Of a stretch of 64,000 nucleotides of DNA, positions 10,924-23,174 are shown one piece after another (the stretch's first letter is position 1; the number at the start of each line of letters is the position of its first letter). The translations under genes and the position numbers were made by a program. Under the pieces are notes generated by a model, which was given only the letters and a program-made list of their open reading frames with translations, searched no databases and was not told the DNA's origin. This DNA is from Dasypus novemcinctus (lineage: Eukaryota > Chordata > Mammalia > Cingulata > Dasypodidae). Where the stretch lies: assembly GCF_030445035.2 (NCBI RefSeq), contig NC_080678.1, forward strand, positions 119,665,947 to 119,729,946, written 5' to 3'.

Positions 10924-11830
10924 ACGCGGACGGCCCATCCCACCAGCCTGCCCCACCGTGCCGGGGGCCTCGTCATCTTCTGCATCTCCTGCTGTCTCCC
11001 TCTCCTCGTCCTTCGCCCCAGCTGTGTCCCCATCCCGCCCCTTCCCAGCACACCCTGTGGCGCTCCCTGACTTCAGTCACCAGGACACTCCAACCTGGCG
11101 GGGGAAAGAAGGGGGCAGGACGTACCGCGGCCTTGTCACTCTGCCCGACTCCCACCACAAGCGGAAACGCAGAAGCACCCTCATCCTTGACCCCTCGCGT
11201 GACCTTGAGCACCCACCTCCCCTGAACCTGCTTCTCCATTTCTCCAAACATTGGGCTCTTACCCCCTCCAGGCTACCTCTCAGGGTAAATGTCCCTCTCC
11301 AGAGAGAAAATGAGGATGTGCGACGTTATTCCTGCCTGATAACGCACTCCTCAACCCCTGCCCCTGGCCCGGGCTCACCCGGGTCTGTCGTCGAGGCCTG
11401 AAGCTCTGCGCTGCTGGCCTGGCCTAGCTGGGAAGGCCAAGCGTGTTTGTCCATGGCAGCGGGAATCAGACTGCCTCCAAGGGACGAGGTCCTGGCTGAG
11501 AAGGGAGCCAAGCCGGTTTCTCCAGAGCCGTATTAGGCATCGCCGCAAAGGGGCCGAGGCAGGAGAGGGGAAACCACCCAGAAGAGGCTGGTCAGGAAGC
11601 CAGGAGCAGAGCTGAGGCCACAGCACAGGAAGCGGGCTGCAAAGCAGACCCGAGCTCACCAGCGCAAAGCCTGGCAAGCCCCAGCCCACCGGTGGCACAT
11701 GGCCCAGGCCAGGTGTCTGTGCGCCCAGAGCCGGAGGAGGCAGGCCTCTCTGCTTAGGAGCAGGCCCAGAACCAGCACCCTTCAGCTGGTAGGTCGAGTC
11801 CTGGCTCAGCTGGGGAATTCTCTGCTCGAA
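10924..11830. other. Unique GC-rich DNA, no gene seen
   Basis: No exon, RNA gene or clear repeat. Open frames up to 147 codons are without recognisable features. Confidence 0.45.
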
Positions 11831-12090
11831 AGGGCTTTATGGGGGAGCAGATGTGGCTCGAGCAGTTGGGCACCTGCCTCCCACATGGGAGGTCTGGATT
11901 CTGTTCCCAGTGCTCCTAAAGAAGATGAGCAGACAACAAGCAGACACAATGAACAGACAATGAGCAGACACAATGAGCAGAGACAATGAGCAGGCACAAT
12001 GAGCAGAAACAATGAGCAAACAATGAGCAGACACAGCAAGCAGACAGAGGAGGGAGCCATCTCAGGGTGGGGAGAAAGGGGGCTTTATGT
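11831..12090 (+). mobile_element. Short DAS-type SINE with internal tandem repeat
   Basis: The head begins near 11842 ('gggagcagatgtggctcgag', box B at 'ggattctgttcccagt'). Instead of the long central region it carries about ten imprecise copies of a 10-13 bp unit, ACAATGAGCAGA-like (about 11925-12045), then 'ggagggagccatctcagggt'. Flanked by AGGGCTTTATG at 11831-11841 and GGGCTTTATG at about 12080-12089. No long poly(A) tail. Confidence 0.88.
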
Positions 12091-12654
12091 ATGTGCTTAG
12101 CTATAGCATGTCTTGTTCTACAAATAGAGTGCCACAAGAAAACAAAAACTAGAAATTGGCAGAAACGTTAGAAGCAAAACAAAGGACGGGATATGAAATG
12201 AGTCAGAAATTTGGCTAATTTAATAAAGACTACAAAGGCCTAAATTTCAAAGGATCAAAATTTTAGATCTGAGCTTCCTAGTAGCCACTGCAAAAGGGGA
12301 AACTGGTCAGTTACGCAGTGTCATAACAAACAAACAAATCTCTAAGATTTGATGCTTAGGAAAATCTTAACTGTCTCTGGTTGTACAGCAGGAATTTTTC
12401 CTGCCAATTCTGATTATAAAATCTCAGAATAGGCACAAGACAAGTTTCATGGAGATGTTTTTTTGGGAGTGACATCATACCAACAGACAATTCAGTAAAA
12501 GTAGTCCTTCAGAGACCAAAATAAGACACTACGGAAGTCATCGTCTCCTGGTCTGGCTTAAGGCTCAGGAAGATGAGGCTGTGATATTTTAAGCAAGGAG
12601 TTTGTTACTGTCGTGGCTATTTGTTCAGTTATCTAAAATCTATTTGGGCAACCT
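12091..12654. other. AT-rich unique stretch
   Basis: Distinctly AT-rich within GC-rich surroundings. I do not recognise a repeat family, and no protein is supported. It could be a very old mobile element or conserved non-coding DNA. Confidence 0.35.
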
Positions 12655-12925
12655 CTGTTAACTGAGCACCTACTCTGTGCAAGGCATTGTGCAGGAATTG
12701 GAGAAGCAGAAGCAAGGAAGGCAGACATAGTCCTGCCCTCGCAGGGCCTGAGGCCTTGCTGGGGGCGCCTGTGAATCACCAGGCACTTACAGTACAACAA
12801 GGGTGCTGGGGGGCCCAGAGAACTCTGGCAGGGCTGATACTACAAGTCAGGGAAGGCTGCCTGGAGGAAGTGAGGTCCAATGGAGACTGAAGGACGAGCA
12901 AAGCTGGCCAGGCAAAGAGAAAGAG
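12655..12925 (-). repeat. L2 LINE fragment
   Basis: Reverse L2: 'ctgagcacctactctgtgca', 'agtcctgccctcgcagggcc', then 'gggaaggctgcctggaggaa' and 'ctgaaggacgagcaaa'. Confidence 0.75.
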
Positions 12926-15109
12926 AAACGGCTGTGGCTGGAACCCTCGGAACGAGGTCAGGGGTGCCAAAGGGCCCATCGCCGCCCTGGCCTGCAGCCG
13001 GGACCGGCCTTGGGCGGGACCACGGAGGCTGGGCCTGGGGGGGAGGGGCCATCCCTCAGCAACCTCGGGCGAAGCTGAGAGCGTGGCCAAGTGGGCCCCG
13101 AAGCTCCAGCACCCCGTCTGGGCCTTCCGACTGGCGGAAGTGCCCTTGCCTCTTTCTCGGGGCAGGCCCCCTGGGGGCGGAGCGGCCAGCGCGCCTGTGG
13201 GTGAGCCCCTCGCCGCAGGGAAACCCACCTGCAGGGCCCTTAGACGTAAGCTCTCCCAGTCCCTCACTGCAGACAGGGGAGCTGAGAGCCCGAGAGGAGG
13301 AGGAGGAAAATCCCAGGAGAGACCAGAGCGGAAAGGAGCCCAAGTTCAAGGCTCGCTCCTCCGGCACAGGCCACCACCCCGGCACTGCAGGGTCCTCATC
13401 CGTCGGTGGGGTAGCAGCGAGCCGCCCCGCAGCGCTTCTGGGGGGCTGGAGGGCACTTCGTAGGCTGTGAAGCCTGGTGCCCATGGAGATGGCCCAGCAG
13501 CCAGAACGAGGGGGGCTTTGGGGGCCATAATAACAGGCCACCTGGATCAGGGCTCCAGGAGGTGGGGGGCATGGCTGTCCCCATCACCCTCAGAGGTAAA
13601 TACCTGCTTCTCATTCCCGCCTCATGGGCTAGAGAAGCTGAGTGGAGGAATTTGCCCCAGATCCCACAGCTAAGAAAGAGACGGTGGAGATCAGGGCTCC
13701 GAAGCGCACACAGCGTGCCCGCCGCAGACTCAGATGTGGGGAGAGGATCTCAGGGGCCGGTGGGCAGAGGAGGAGAGCAGCCACCACCCCAGGAGCTGCC
13801 GAGACCCCCGACCTCATGCCCTCCCTTGAGCGATGCTTTGCACCGAGGCGGAGAGCCCAGTCGGCCTCCCAGGGCAGGTGGGGGACAGAGGAGCTGGGTG
13901 GGCCCCTGAGATGACCCTAGGGTGGTCCCCAGCTGCCCCACAAAATTTGGTGGCACAAAACAGTTCTACCAGATACTGTGGTCAGGGGTTCGGGCGGAGC
14001 AGAGCAGGGGTGATTTTCTGCTCCACCGCGTCTGGGGGCTCGGCTGGGGGGACTCAAACAGCTTGAGCAGGGCGGCTGGGGCTCAGTGGGGGCCGCTGAC
14101 CACGGCACCCACACGTGGCCCAGCCGTGTGGCCTCGGTTTCTCCCCAGCGTGGCACCCACAGAGACCCGGCACGACCATTCCAGCAAACAAAACGGAAGT
14201 GGCGTGGTCTTGACCATCCCCTGACCACAGTGAGCTGGTGACGCAGTCACAAGTCTGCCCAGCTTCGAGGGGAGAGGACGTAGACCCCCACCTCTGGATG
14301 GGAGGGGTGTCAAGGGATTTATGGCCATGTGTTAAAACGCCCGCATGGGCTGACCGGCAGCCTGGTAGGGGAGGCCCAGCGGGGGCCCGTGCCTCCAAGG
14401 CAGATTCAGAGGGGACAATGAGAGGCGTGGTCAGTGGGGCAGAGCTGGGACCCACCCAGGCCTGCCTGGTCCTCCGCCCCTGCACCCCCGCCTCTGGCCC
14501 TTCACCTTTTGGAGGATTTTAAAAAGGCTTGTGGTGCTGACATTTGCCCCTAAAGGGACCAAGAGGCCCACCCAGGCCCTCGTGAAGGCAGGGGCTCAAC
14601 TCCTGTCTCTTCCAAGGTCAGAGGGCCTCGAGGGAGCCTCGTGACCCCTCTGAGCCTTGGGCTCTTCGCCTGCCTCACAGAGGTGCTCCCTCCCTACCCG
14701 GCAGGAGCAGAAGAGAGAGCCTGTGTGAAACCCTGACACCCCGTTAACGCGGGTTTCCTTGCGGGGAAGTGGGGAGGGGCAGGGATGCCCACGCAGGGGG
14801 AGGAGGAGAAGACGTGGCTCCGGGGTCCCCTCCCGGGGACTTGGCCGGAGCAGCCTGCCTGCGCTTGAAGCTACAGCGGGCACTTCTCGGGCCTGCGGTT
14901 CCCAGCTCTAATTACAGGCTTTCTGGACATGCTTCCTGTTTGGGAGCTGGCAGGGTCCCCGCAGAGGATCCACAGATAAGGATCAGCCTGCTGCAGCACC
15001 TCCACCCACCAGGACGCTGACCCCGGAGCGGCCCGAGCAGACCCACTTTGGACAGCAGAAGGCCCTCGAGGGCTGGTCCCAATCTGACACCACCCCCCCC
15101 ATCACACCA
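12926..15109. other. Unique GC-rich DNA with one MIR
   Basis: GC-rich. Long overlapping frames (for example 196 codons plus strand from 12880, 161 codons minus strand to 13541) have low-complexity composition and no domain. Apart from the MIR at 13585-13715 I recognise nothing. Confidence 0.45.
13585..13715 (-). repeat. MIR SINE fragment
   Basis: Reverse MIR core: 'gaagctgagtggaggaattt', then 'ccccagatcccacagctaag' and 'gagatcagggctccga'. Confidence 0.65.
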
Positions 15110-15245
15110 CCATCACCACGGCCGCAGCATGCCCGACTCTCTGCTTGCACAACTCCAATGACAGGGAGCTCACTACCTCACAGGCAGCCTGGTAATCCCT
15201 GAGCAGCACAGCAGATTGAAGTCCTTCTCAAATCATCTCTTCCTT
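15110..15245 (-). repeat. L3/CR1-type LINE relic
   Basis: 'caatgacagggagctcacta' and 'cctcacaggcagcctggtaa' are the characteristic reverse-strand words of mammalian L3/CR1 3' ends. Confidence 0.55.
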
Positions 15246-15317
15246 TAACTTCCGTCTTTGGACCCCCCAAGTCCTCCAAGAACAAGGCAACATGACAGAA
15301 GAAAGGGCCTGGCCTCT

Positions 15318-15478
15318 GAGGTCAGGAGAACTGGGCTCAAAACCTGGCCCTGGCCAGCTCTGAACCCTTGGTCAAATCCCTCCATCTCGTTGAGCCTCAG
15401 TCTCCTCATCTGTAAAGTGAGATTAATATCACTCAGCATTCGGGCATACAATAAGTACTAAGTAACTGTTATTTCTCC
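15318..15478 (+). repeat. MIR SINE, nearly full length
   Basis: Head 'gaactgggctcaaaacctgg', core 'gagcctcagtctcctcatct' and 'gtaaagtgagattaatatca', tail 'ataagtactaagtaactgtt'. Confidence 0.8.
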
Positions 15479-15694
15479 TTCTCCCCTCCTTGACACTTTG
15501 TAGCAGTGTGGTTTCCTTAGGCTTAGCCACCAGAACGTGCTCAGATGAGTGCCAGCTACCTGAAGAACGAAGGAAGCTGAGAGCCGCCTCCGCAGCCACA
15601 CACAGGGCTTCCTGGCAAGCTGGAGGGGGCCGGGCACCTAAGCTTTCCCAGGTCAACTTCTAAGTGAAACTGGATGTCTACCAAAGGAACAGTG

Positions 15695-15765
15695 GGTGGA
15701 AGGACAGATGGACGAGTAGATGGATGGACGGGCAGGCAGGTGGATGAACAGACAAGCAGACAACT
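15695..15765 (+). repeat. Degenerate GATG/GGCA simple repeat
   Basis: Imperfect tetranucleotide pattern (gatggac, gatggatg, ggcaggcagg, gatgaacag). Confidence 0.6.
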
Positions 15766-15944
15766 GAACAGAAGTTTAGATAGGTTTCTGAGTCTGGGGT
15801 GGGATGTCCTCAGCTCTCTAAGAGCTGCCCAGTCTTGGGCTCTCGGCTGGTTTTTTGGCATTTGTCAGGTTGACAGGCGTCCCTGCAGGGGTCATCACAA
15901 CAGCGGACCTCAGGGGCTCTGAGAAGTTACAAGGCAGGAGTTAT

Positions 15945-16345
15945 TTGGTTTTACACACTCTCTCTCGTAAGTATACAGTGGAGTTTTCCAGGGGCTTCAT
16001 AATGTGTGATATCTCAGCAGATTAAGCACAGAAGCATGTAAGCCAATCCAGCTGTCTTCCCTTAAGTGAATCATTAAGGAGATGCAAAAACAAAAAGTGA
16101 TGTCACTCCTCTACTTATTATTTTTATCATTTTAGAAAAGACAGTTATTTTGCATGGCTTCACTTCATAGGGAATGCATTTATTATTGTTGTTCTAGTGA
16201 ATTAATACATTATTTCCCAGCTTTAGTTTCTAGTATGGTAACAATAGCCACAGCCCACATAAATAAAAGCTCTTTCTGATGGTCAGTAATTTTTAAGAAC
16301 AGGAGGGTCCCTGAGACTCAGTTTGAGGACCAGAGGGCTAAGCGC
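15945..16345 (+). mobile_element. Ancient DNA-transposon relic (hAT/Charlie-like)
   Basis: 'agtatacagtggagttttcc', 'tccagctgtcttcccttaag', 'tatttattattgttgttcta'-like words and the ending 'cagtttgaggaccagaggg' follow an old mammalian interspersed repeat whose terminal sequence resembles the CAGnGGTTCTCAA hAT end. The family name is recalled, not checked. Confidence 0.5.
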
Positions 16346-19179
16346 CCTGCCACATGCCTGTTGACGCCACAGCGCAGCTGACTGGACGGGAGGTGGGCCC
16401 TGACCAAAGCGTGGCCAGTCCAAAGGCAGACGGCAACAGGAGGCCAGCAGGGGTGAAAAGACGGCCTGGACCACGGCCTGCCGATTGGGCAGGCAGCCCA
16501 GGAGAAAGGGTGCTGAAAGAGGCCAGGAGCCCAGGGTAGTCACGGCACGCACGGGGAGTAAGAGCCGAGGTCCAGAACATTCCCAGAGAGGTCGTGGGGA
16601 GAAGCAGCCGCCCTGGGAATGAGGCTCCACTGCGCAGCCTCAGGTCTGCCTGCAGCCGCCAGGCTGGGGCCCGCACTTGGTGGATCTTCTCACTCACCCC
16701 GCCTCGCTTAGAGCCGCACCCCAACAGCCTGGGCCATGGGTTACAGTCCTGGGTGTCCTGCCCAAAGCTCTGGGACCCTGGACGAGCAACTTAGACTTCC
16801 TGAGCATCCGTCTGCTCGCTGCCAACCTGGCGATGGTGAGTCCAGCTCACGGAGCAGAGGGAGGGCTCAGGAAGACTGACATCAGACACATGGGCAGGGC
16901 TGGCACGTGCGTGCCCCAACAGGTGCAGCTAATATTAGCACGCTTGCCCCGGCCCCTCTCGCCCGGTATTCTTAGTGCTGGTATTAATATCACAGCAGGA
17001 AGAGGTCCTCAAGGTCACAGAACTCCAGCTCCCGCTTCACCGAGGCATAAACAGGAAGGCCAAGAGCAGGGCAGAGGCAGAAGCAGAAGCCGGCTCTCCC
17101 ATCCCGCTGGAGGCGTCCCGGGGAGACTGCAAGCTCCCTGGGCCCAGGGAATATGTCGGTGATGTCCACAGCCACACAGCCACCCCTTCCTGCTCCCAGC
17201 AGTTATCCTTTGTGAGCACATCCCGTGGGCCAGGCACGGTGCCAGGTGCTGTCTGCCCACAACAGGCCTTGGCCCCAAATTTGTTCAATCAATGTTTGCA
17301 GATTGATCGCTTGGCCTCTCCCATCTGGCTGGATCCTGGGAATCCAGGCCAGGGGTGGGGCATGGAAACGGTTCCATGAGCCATCCGCCTGGCCGTCAGG
17401 AACAAGCACACAGCTGCTGCTCCCAGCGGCTCCGAGTCCCTCAGCCGGGGGAGGGAAGCAAGACCAGAGAGGGCGAGCGGCCCGTTTCAAGGAGCACAGC
17501 TGGTAGGGGGACGGCCAGGGCTGGGCATGCAGGACTTTCCATGCATATTCTAAGCCACAGGCTTCCAGATCCCAGAGCAGGGCCGGGGAAGGCCGAGGAC
17601 TCAGGCAAGTGGAAACGTGTTGGGGCAAGCCTGCGAGTGGAGAACTGAGAAGAGGGTCCCCAGGATGTCTGTGGGCAGAGAGGGAAGGGCCCAGGAGGGC
17701 AGTCTCTGCTGGTGCAGTCATCGTGGCACCAGGCTCCCGCAAGGCTGCATCTTCCCCCCTCTGCTCAACTAAGCAGCTCCAGCCTCAACATTCAGGCTCG
17801 GAGAGTGGAGCCCCTGCTCCAGACAAAGCCCACGGTTCCAAAACAGGAGAAAGATGGAGACACGGGCCTGGCAGAGGTGCCATCCCAGCCAGCGGCGCAA
17901 TGCCGAGAGGAGAGGGACGCCGCGCCTGAGCGCTCAGGGAAGGCTCGCTGGGCAGCGGTGGGGTCTGAAGGGCAAGTCCAGCTGGGAGAGGATGCTGGAG
18001 CCAGAGCTGGGAGGTCTGGAAGCACTGGAGAGCTGCTAGGAGCCCAGGAAGTCGGGGTGGGCTGGGGCCGGGGTGCAGGCCCTTTGCACGCTCCCTTCCC
18101 CCCCGGCCGCGGCTGGCGTCACTGTGTGTGTCTCTCCAGGGAGACGGCGAGGCGCCCCAGAGGTAGGGCCCCGGTGGGCCTCGCTCTGTGCTGAACGAGC
18201 GCCTGGCCCAGACCAAACGCTCAGTAACTGGTGCTGAGTGGGGGCCACCAAGGCTGCTGACGAGAGCCGGGACACCCTTTCACCCAGGATGCAGTCACTG
18301 TCTCTAAGATGCTCGCTTGAACCTTGTTTCCTGACTTCTTGAGTGTCGTGACCCAATGGAAAAGGCAGGAAACATGAGGGTGGCAGAGAGGAGGAGTGTG
18401 GGAGGGGCGGGGGGTGACCCCCAGTTGGGGAGTCAGCCGGGCAGGGCCCCACCCTGCAGCTGCGGCCGGCTCCCGGGTCCAAGGACCCCCAGACAGCCCC
18501 AGGCTGAGGCCACGAGGCTGACCCTGGGATCAGCTGCAGTCTGAGGCTCCAGCGGGCCGCCTGCCCCCGTCCGGGCCAGCTTGACGGGGTGGGATCGGGG
18601 ACAGCCCCCTCCCCACCAAGTACAGCCTCTGGGACCCAATCTGCATACGAGGCAGAGGGAGGATGGCAGAGCCGGTGTGGCCTAGCCCAGCTCCTCCTGC
18701 AGGACCTCTGAAAGGAGGGTAGAAGGGACCCCGGCATGGGGGTCAGCGTGGGCGTCCTGCTCCAGCGCGGCCTCCAGCGCCCTGGGTGTCCTCGGGCAAG
18801 GTGAGTCCCTGAGGCTGAGGCCCACACCAGGGCCGGTTCCCGCCCGCCGCGCGTGCACACGCCCAGCAGGCAGGTGCCACCCCGCCCCCGCCTGCCGCAG
18901 GGCAGCCTGGGCAGAGGGGCGGGCCGCGGCCGGGAGCCCAGTCGGCCACCAGCAGCCGCAGCATCTGCTTTTCCTCGCCTCTAAAGGGAATCGATTTGTC
19001 TCTGACTGATTTCCCTGACGTCTAGTTCTCCTCTCGCCCGGCGGTCAGCCCAGCCCCGCGCACCAGGGAAGCCGCTGGCCTCCTGCCTGCCCAGACCACC
19101 TCCCCACGCCCCTGCCACCCCCACCCACACGCTGCCCCCACGCCCAGGCCAGCAGATGCCCCCACAGCCATCCTCCCAC
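16346..19179. other. Unique GC-rich DNA with weak MIR/L2 traces
   Basis: MIR-like words occur at about 16745-16835 (plus strand), 16975-17060 (reverse) and 17195-17260 ('gggccaggcacggtgccagg', L2/MIR-like). The 274-codon minus-strand frame at 18036-18860 is proline/serine/glycine-rich without a domain. No exon supported. Confidence 0.4.
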
Positions 19180-19480
19180 CCAAACAGCAGGTGCACACAC
19201 ACCCTGCACGCAGGCTCCGAGGCACCCCCACCCAGCAGAGTCCCAAGGAGACACGTTTCCCCACCTGCAGGCACGCTACATTTACACACTCAGGCACCAA
19301 AATGGGTGATTACCCACACATCGAGCACACTCACGCACACACTCCTCACACGCCCAGATATCACAAGCCTCCACATCCCTGACACCCACAAACCCTCCCA
19401 TGTCCCCCACAGAGCCACATTCGCAGGCACACAGGCACACACCCCACGTGCACTCTCACACCACTGTACCACAGGGCGCT
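19180..19480 (+). repeat. CA-rich low-complexity tract
   Basis: Broken (CA)n with many CACAC and ACACCC words over about 300 bp. The open frames it creates are histidine/threonine-rich artefacts. Confidence 0.7.
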
Positions 19481-19849
19481 CCAGAACCCTGAGTGTAATG
19501 ATGTCACTCTCGACACACGAGGAGAAAGCAGCCACACGAGGAGCCCCCTGCATCCAAAGACTGGCGTGGAGTGGGCGTGGGCATGACCGAGGCAGGGGAC
19601 AAGGAGGGCTGCGGGGGCCACGGGACCTGCAGGCTCACTGCAGAGCAGCCGCGGGGAGGAGCTGGATCCCAGCAGGGTTGGAGACCCGAGTGATTTGGAG
19701 TCACGAGGGGGTTGGGGGCTGTCCAGTCCTCAGCATGACCAGGGTCAGGCCAGATTTCCCAGTCGTGAGCCCCCAGGAGACCCTCCCAGTACCCCAGGTG
19801 ACCCCAGCTGGCCAACAGCCATGGCAGCCAGCAGTGCCATAGTAACACA

Positions 19850-19995
19850 GATGGACCTTCTCTCTGCTCACAAACATTCTCACTGCCAAGACGGCATTTG
19901 ATTGCATCCTCGGATTGACTCCCAGGGGTCAGCATTATTCCCATCTCACAGATGAGGAAACTGAGGTCTGGGTTGGGAAAAGATTCATCCAGAGG
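19850..19995 (-). repeat. MIR SINE fragment
   Basis: Reverse MIR: 'agcattattcccatctcaca' and 'gatgaggaaactgaggtctg'. Confidence 0.85.
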
Positions 19996-20145
19996 CCTGT
20001 GGGAGGGCACATGCAGGGGGCGAGCGTGCAGGGCTGTAAGTATGTGTGGAAGGTAAGGTGGGGGGCTGAGGGGGTGGGGAGGACACATCCAGCCTGTGTG
20101 TGTCTCTTGTGCCCCTACTCCACACCAGAAGTTGGGCTCCACTTA

Positions 20146-20758
20146 TCCACTGGGACAGTATGAATTTTGTGAATCCCAGAAAAAGGTTATGTTCTTGAAC
20201 TAATCCATTCCTGTAGCTGTGGGGCCATTTGATTGCATAAAATTCATTTAGGAGACCTTTGGTTAGATCGCTTGATTGGATGGTTTTAGGGCTTTTGGTT
20301 GGACTACATCAGTGAAGTGTGACCCAGGCTGGGTCCACCCTCTAGCTGGGTCTTGTATAAACTGAGAACACAGAGAGAGACACACTCACAGAGCAAGGGA
20401 GCTCTGCCATTTCAACCCTGCCATGTGAGAGAGAAGACTCCAGGTTCACCTACAGCTGCAGAAAGACAGAGATGCCCTGAGAGGCTCAAGGAGATAAGGC
20501 CCAGGAAGAGACCCTGATCACCCACAGCTGAGCTCAAGGAGAAGGTAGAGAGATGGGCAGACCTACCATCTTGCCTTGTCACGTGGAGGACCCCAGGGTC
20601 TGCCAGCAGCCAACCTTTGGTGAGAAAGCATCTCTGGGGATGCCTTGATTTGGACGTTTTTGCAGCCTCAGAGAACTGTAAGATTTTACCCCTTTATAAA
20701 AGCCAACCCATTTCTGGTATTTTTGCCTTGGCAGCCTTTGGCAAACTAAGACACCCAC
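20146..20758 (+). mobile_element. Solo ERVL-type LTR with probable 5-bp target duplication
   Basis: LTR body 20151-20753, starting TG ('tgggacagtatgaattttgt') and ending CA ('ttggcaaactaagaca'). Flanks TCCAC (20146-20150) and CCCAC (20754-20758) match at 4 of 5. 'gatgccttgatttggacgtt' and 'aaaagccaacccatttctgg' near the 3' end are shared with the LTR at 61243-61684. I infer an ERVL-like family; no internal retroviral sequence is adjacent. Confidence 0.75.
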
Positions 20759-22276
20759 CCTGTCTGTTTCTGTTCCCTTCCCCTCCCGCGGGGCTCTCTC
20801 TAGCCAGGCAGCCCTGCCCTCTGCTCAGGCAACTCTTCAAGGCCTGGCTGGAGATAAGAGGATGCAGATACCAGCAGACGGGGTGCCAGAGATTCATCCC
20901 AGCCTGCTCCCCCTCCTCCCTCTCGATGTCAGCTCTCCACACACGCCCGACAGTGAGCTTGGGGCGCAGGGGGAGCAGGGCTACTCAGCATCAGTGGCTC
21001 AGCCCCACCTCCCACCGCTCCTCCCTTCTCGCAGCCAATCCTTCCAGCACCTGACTTAGCACCTGCTAAGGAGAGGAGGGGGTCCTGGAGCCACGAGACC
21101 GATGGGACACAAGTCCCACCCCCAGGAACACAAGCAGATCAGCTCCCAAAGGCCCCGGAGCCTAGGGAGAGATGCAGGCCCAGGACAGAGCTCCGACCTG
21201 CAGTGATTCCCGGGGCCCCTGGCGGCCGTCAGGAGGGAGCTGGTGTCTGAGAAGGAAAGAGGCTGCCGCCTGCAGGGGCGGCACCGTAGCAGTGCCACCT
21301 CCCTCCGCTCACTTTCTGGTTCATGCCAGACTCTGCGAGTGGTTTGTAGGGACTGCCACTCGACCTTGTCAAAAGCCCTGTGAGGTAACTATTGTCATTA
21401 CCCAGGCTAACGGCCGTATCCACAGGATTTCAGAAATGTGGTTTTCGAGACGCCCTGGGGGGCAGACGTGGTTTTAGAAAGGCCTAGCCTCGGCCCTGAA
21501 GCCTGCGAGGGGAAGATGGCGCCATCCCGGCCTCTTCCAGAGCTCCCTCCGAGCAGCCACGGAGCCAGGTTTCCGGGGATTTCCAGGTAGGTCTTCCAGC
21601 GATGAGGGTAAGAAGTTAAGAAGCACGGGTGCTGGCCGCTGTCTCGGGCCTGGGCAGGTGTAGGTCCCAGAATGGAGCCCTCCAGCGGCCTTTTGGGCTG
21701 ACGGCCTTCTCTTCAGGGAGCAGCGATGGCCGGTCGGCCCCTGGGGGGCGGGTGCTGCCTCCAGCCTGCCGGGCGGCCCTTCTGGAACGTTCCCCCACCA
21801 CAGTGGATCCAACGTGACATCCCGCACCGCCTCCCTCCACGCCGCCCACTCCAGGTGAGGAATCTGAAGAACTGTAAAGGCCAGGGCCAAAGGAGAAAGT
21901 GAAGCAAACCGAGTGAGCCGCAGAGAGGGCCGCAGCCTGGCCCGAGGGTGCAGGCCTCGGTGGCCGCAGGGCTGGGGTTTGAGCAAAAGTCTCAGGCTGC
22001 CGGGTCCGGCCGCTCAGAGCAGGCAGGGGCTGAAGTCTTCTGAAGGGGGACGTATTTCTCCTCCTTTCCTCTGCTCCTCTCCCCCTCCCCCCCCACTTTG
22101 CCTCTCCTTCCCCTACCCCCACATCTGCCTCCTCTTTCTCTTTCTCCTCTTTCCTTTTCTTCTTTCTCCTTCCTTAAACCTCCTCTTGCTTAAGCGAAGC
22201 AGTAAAGGGTCCTTCTCTGGTTCCAGATCAGAAAATCAGCTCTTGAGGTGAGGGGACCTCAGAGGCCGTGGTCCCC
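20759..22276. other. Unique DNA with a MIR and a pyrimidine-rich tract
   Basis: A reverse MIR lies at about 21340-21460 ('gtgaggtaactattgtcatt'). At 22035-22190 there is a long CT-rich tract (cctcctttcctctgctcc and similar). No gene supported. Confidence 0.45.
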
Positions 22277-22785
22277 ACTGGTAGTAGGCAGAACAGGGGG
22301 CCCCCGGCGGCCCCCATCCTGGCCCCCAGTGGCCCCCATCCTGGCCCCAGGCCTTGTGAGCGTGTTGGGATACATGCCAAGGGAACCGAGGTTGCAGATG
22401 GAGTTGAACGTGCTGATCAGCCGACCTGGAGAGGGAGAGATTGGCCTGGGTCATCCGAGTCACCCTGTGTAATCACCAGAGTCCTTAACTGTGGAAGAGG
22501 GAAGCGTGAGGAGTCCCAGACGGTCGTGTGACAAGGACTCAGCCCAGCATTGCCAGCTCTGAAGAGGGCAGAAGAAGCCACGAGCCATGGATGCAGGCAG
22601 CCCCTACGAGCTGGAAAGGCAAAGAAATGATTTTTCCCTAGAACCTCCAAAAGGAATGCAGCCCTGCTGGTACCTGGATTTTAGGTCAGGGAGAACGTTT
22701 CAGAGCGGTAAGAGAAGGAATTTGTGCTGTTTTAAACCACCGATTTTGCTGCAATTTGTTGTAGCAGCAGTAAGAATCTAATACC
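22277..22785 (+). mobile_element. MaLR-type LTR (MLT1-like)
   Basis: 'tggtagtaggcagaacaggg' at the start, central 'gccagctctgaagagggcag', and the MaLR 3' end 'tttgtgctgttttaaaccac' followed by 'gcaatttgttgtagcagcag' and 'aagaatctaatac'. A short duplicated 'ggcccccatcctggccccc' motif inside the 5' third is local to this copy. Confidence 0.75.
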
Positions 22786-23174
22786 CCATTCCAAGGCACT
22801 AAGTAGTCTGTGCCGTATCCCTCCCATGGAAGGCAACTCCCTCCAACCTTAGCCGGCTCTCACTTTTCTCCAAATTGTCCCCACCTTGAAATGTTTTCCA
22901 TTGGGCCAGCTCTGTCCCTCTGGGTCCCCAAAACCAGCTACTCTTCGCCTTTCTGATATTTAAAGGCAGCGATCATAGAATTAATCCCCCCATATTCTTC
23001 TTCTCTTTGCCCAGCATCCCTGAAATTCTTTTCTGAATGCCCCACTGGAAACCCCTCTCAAAGAAAGGTGCTGATTCCCTGGTTTCAAGTCTTCTGATTT
23101 TGGGGGGCCGTTCATGCCCACATGAAAATTCTCAGGAGCTTAGACTCAGTCTGTCCACATAAGGAGGCATTGGG
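22786..23174 (-). repeat. Unique DNA containing an L3/CR1-like relic
   Basis: At 22870-23050 'gatatttaaaggcagcgatc' and 'cccatattcttcttctcttt' resemble the reverse strand of L3/CR1 3' ends. The rest is unclassified. Confidence 0.4.

Noticed and set aside
11842-11915. Functional tRNA gene
   Set aside because: The tRNA-like head belongs to a SINE with target-site duplication and does not fold as a complete tRNA by eye; the same holds for the other four SINE heads.
11925-12045. CRISPR-like array of 12-bp repeats
   Set aside because: Repeats are contiguous, imperfect and inside a SINE in a mammalian genome; there are no spacers.
15945-16290. Conserved enhancer based on AT-richness
   Set aside because: Word order fits an old interspersed DNA-transposon relic better than a unique conserved element.
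19156-19842. 228-codon frame rich in His and Thr
   Set aside because: Comes from the CA-rich tract.
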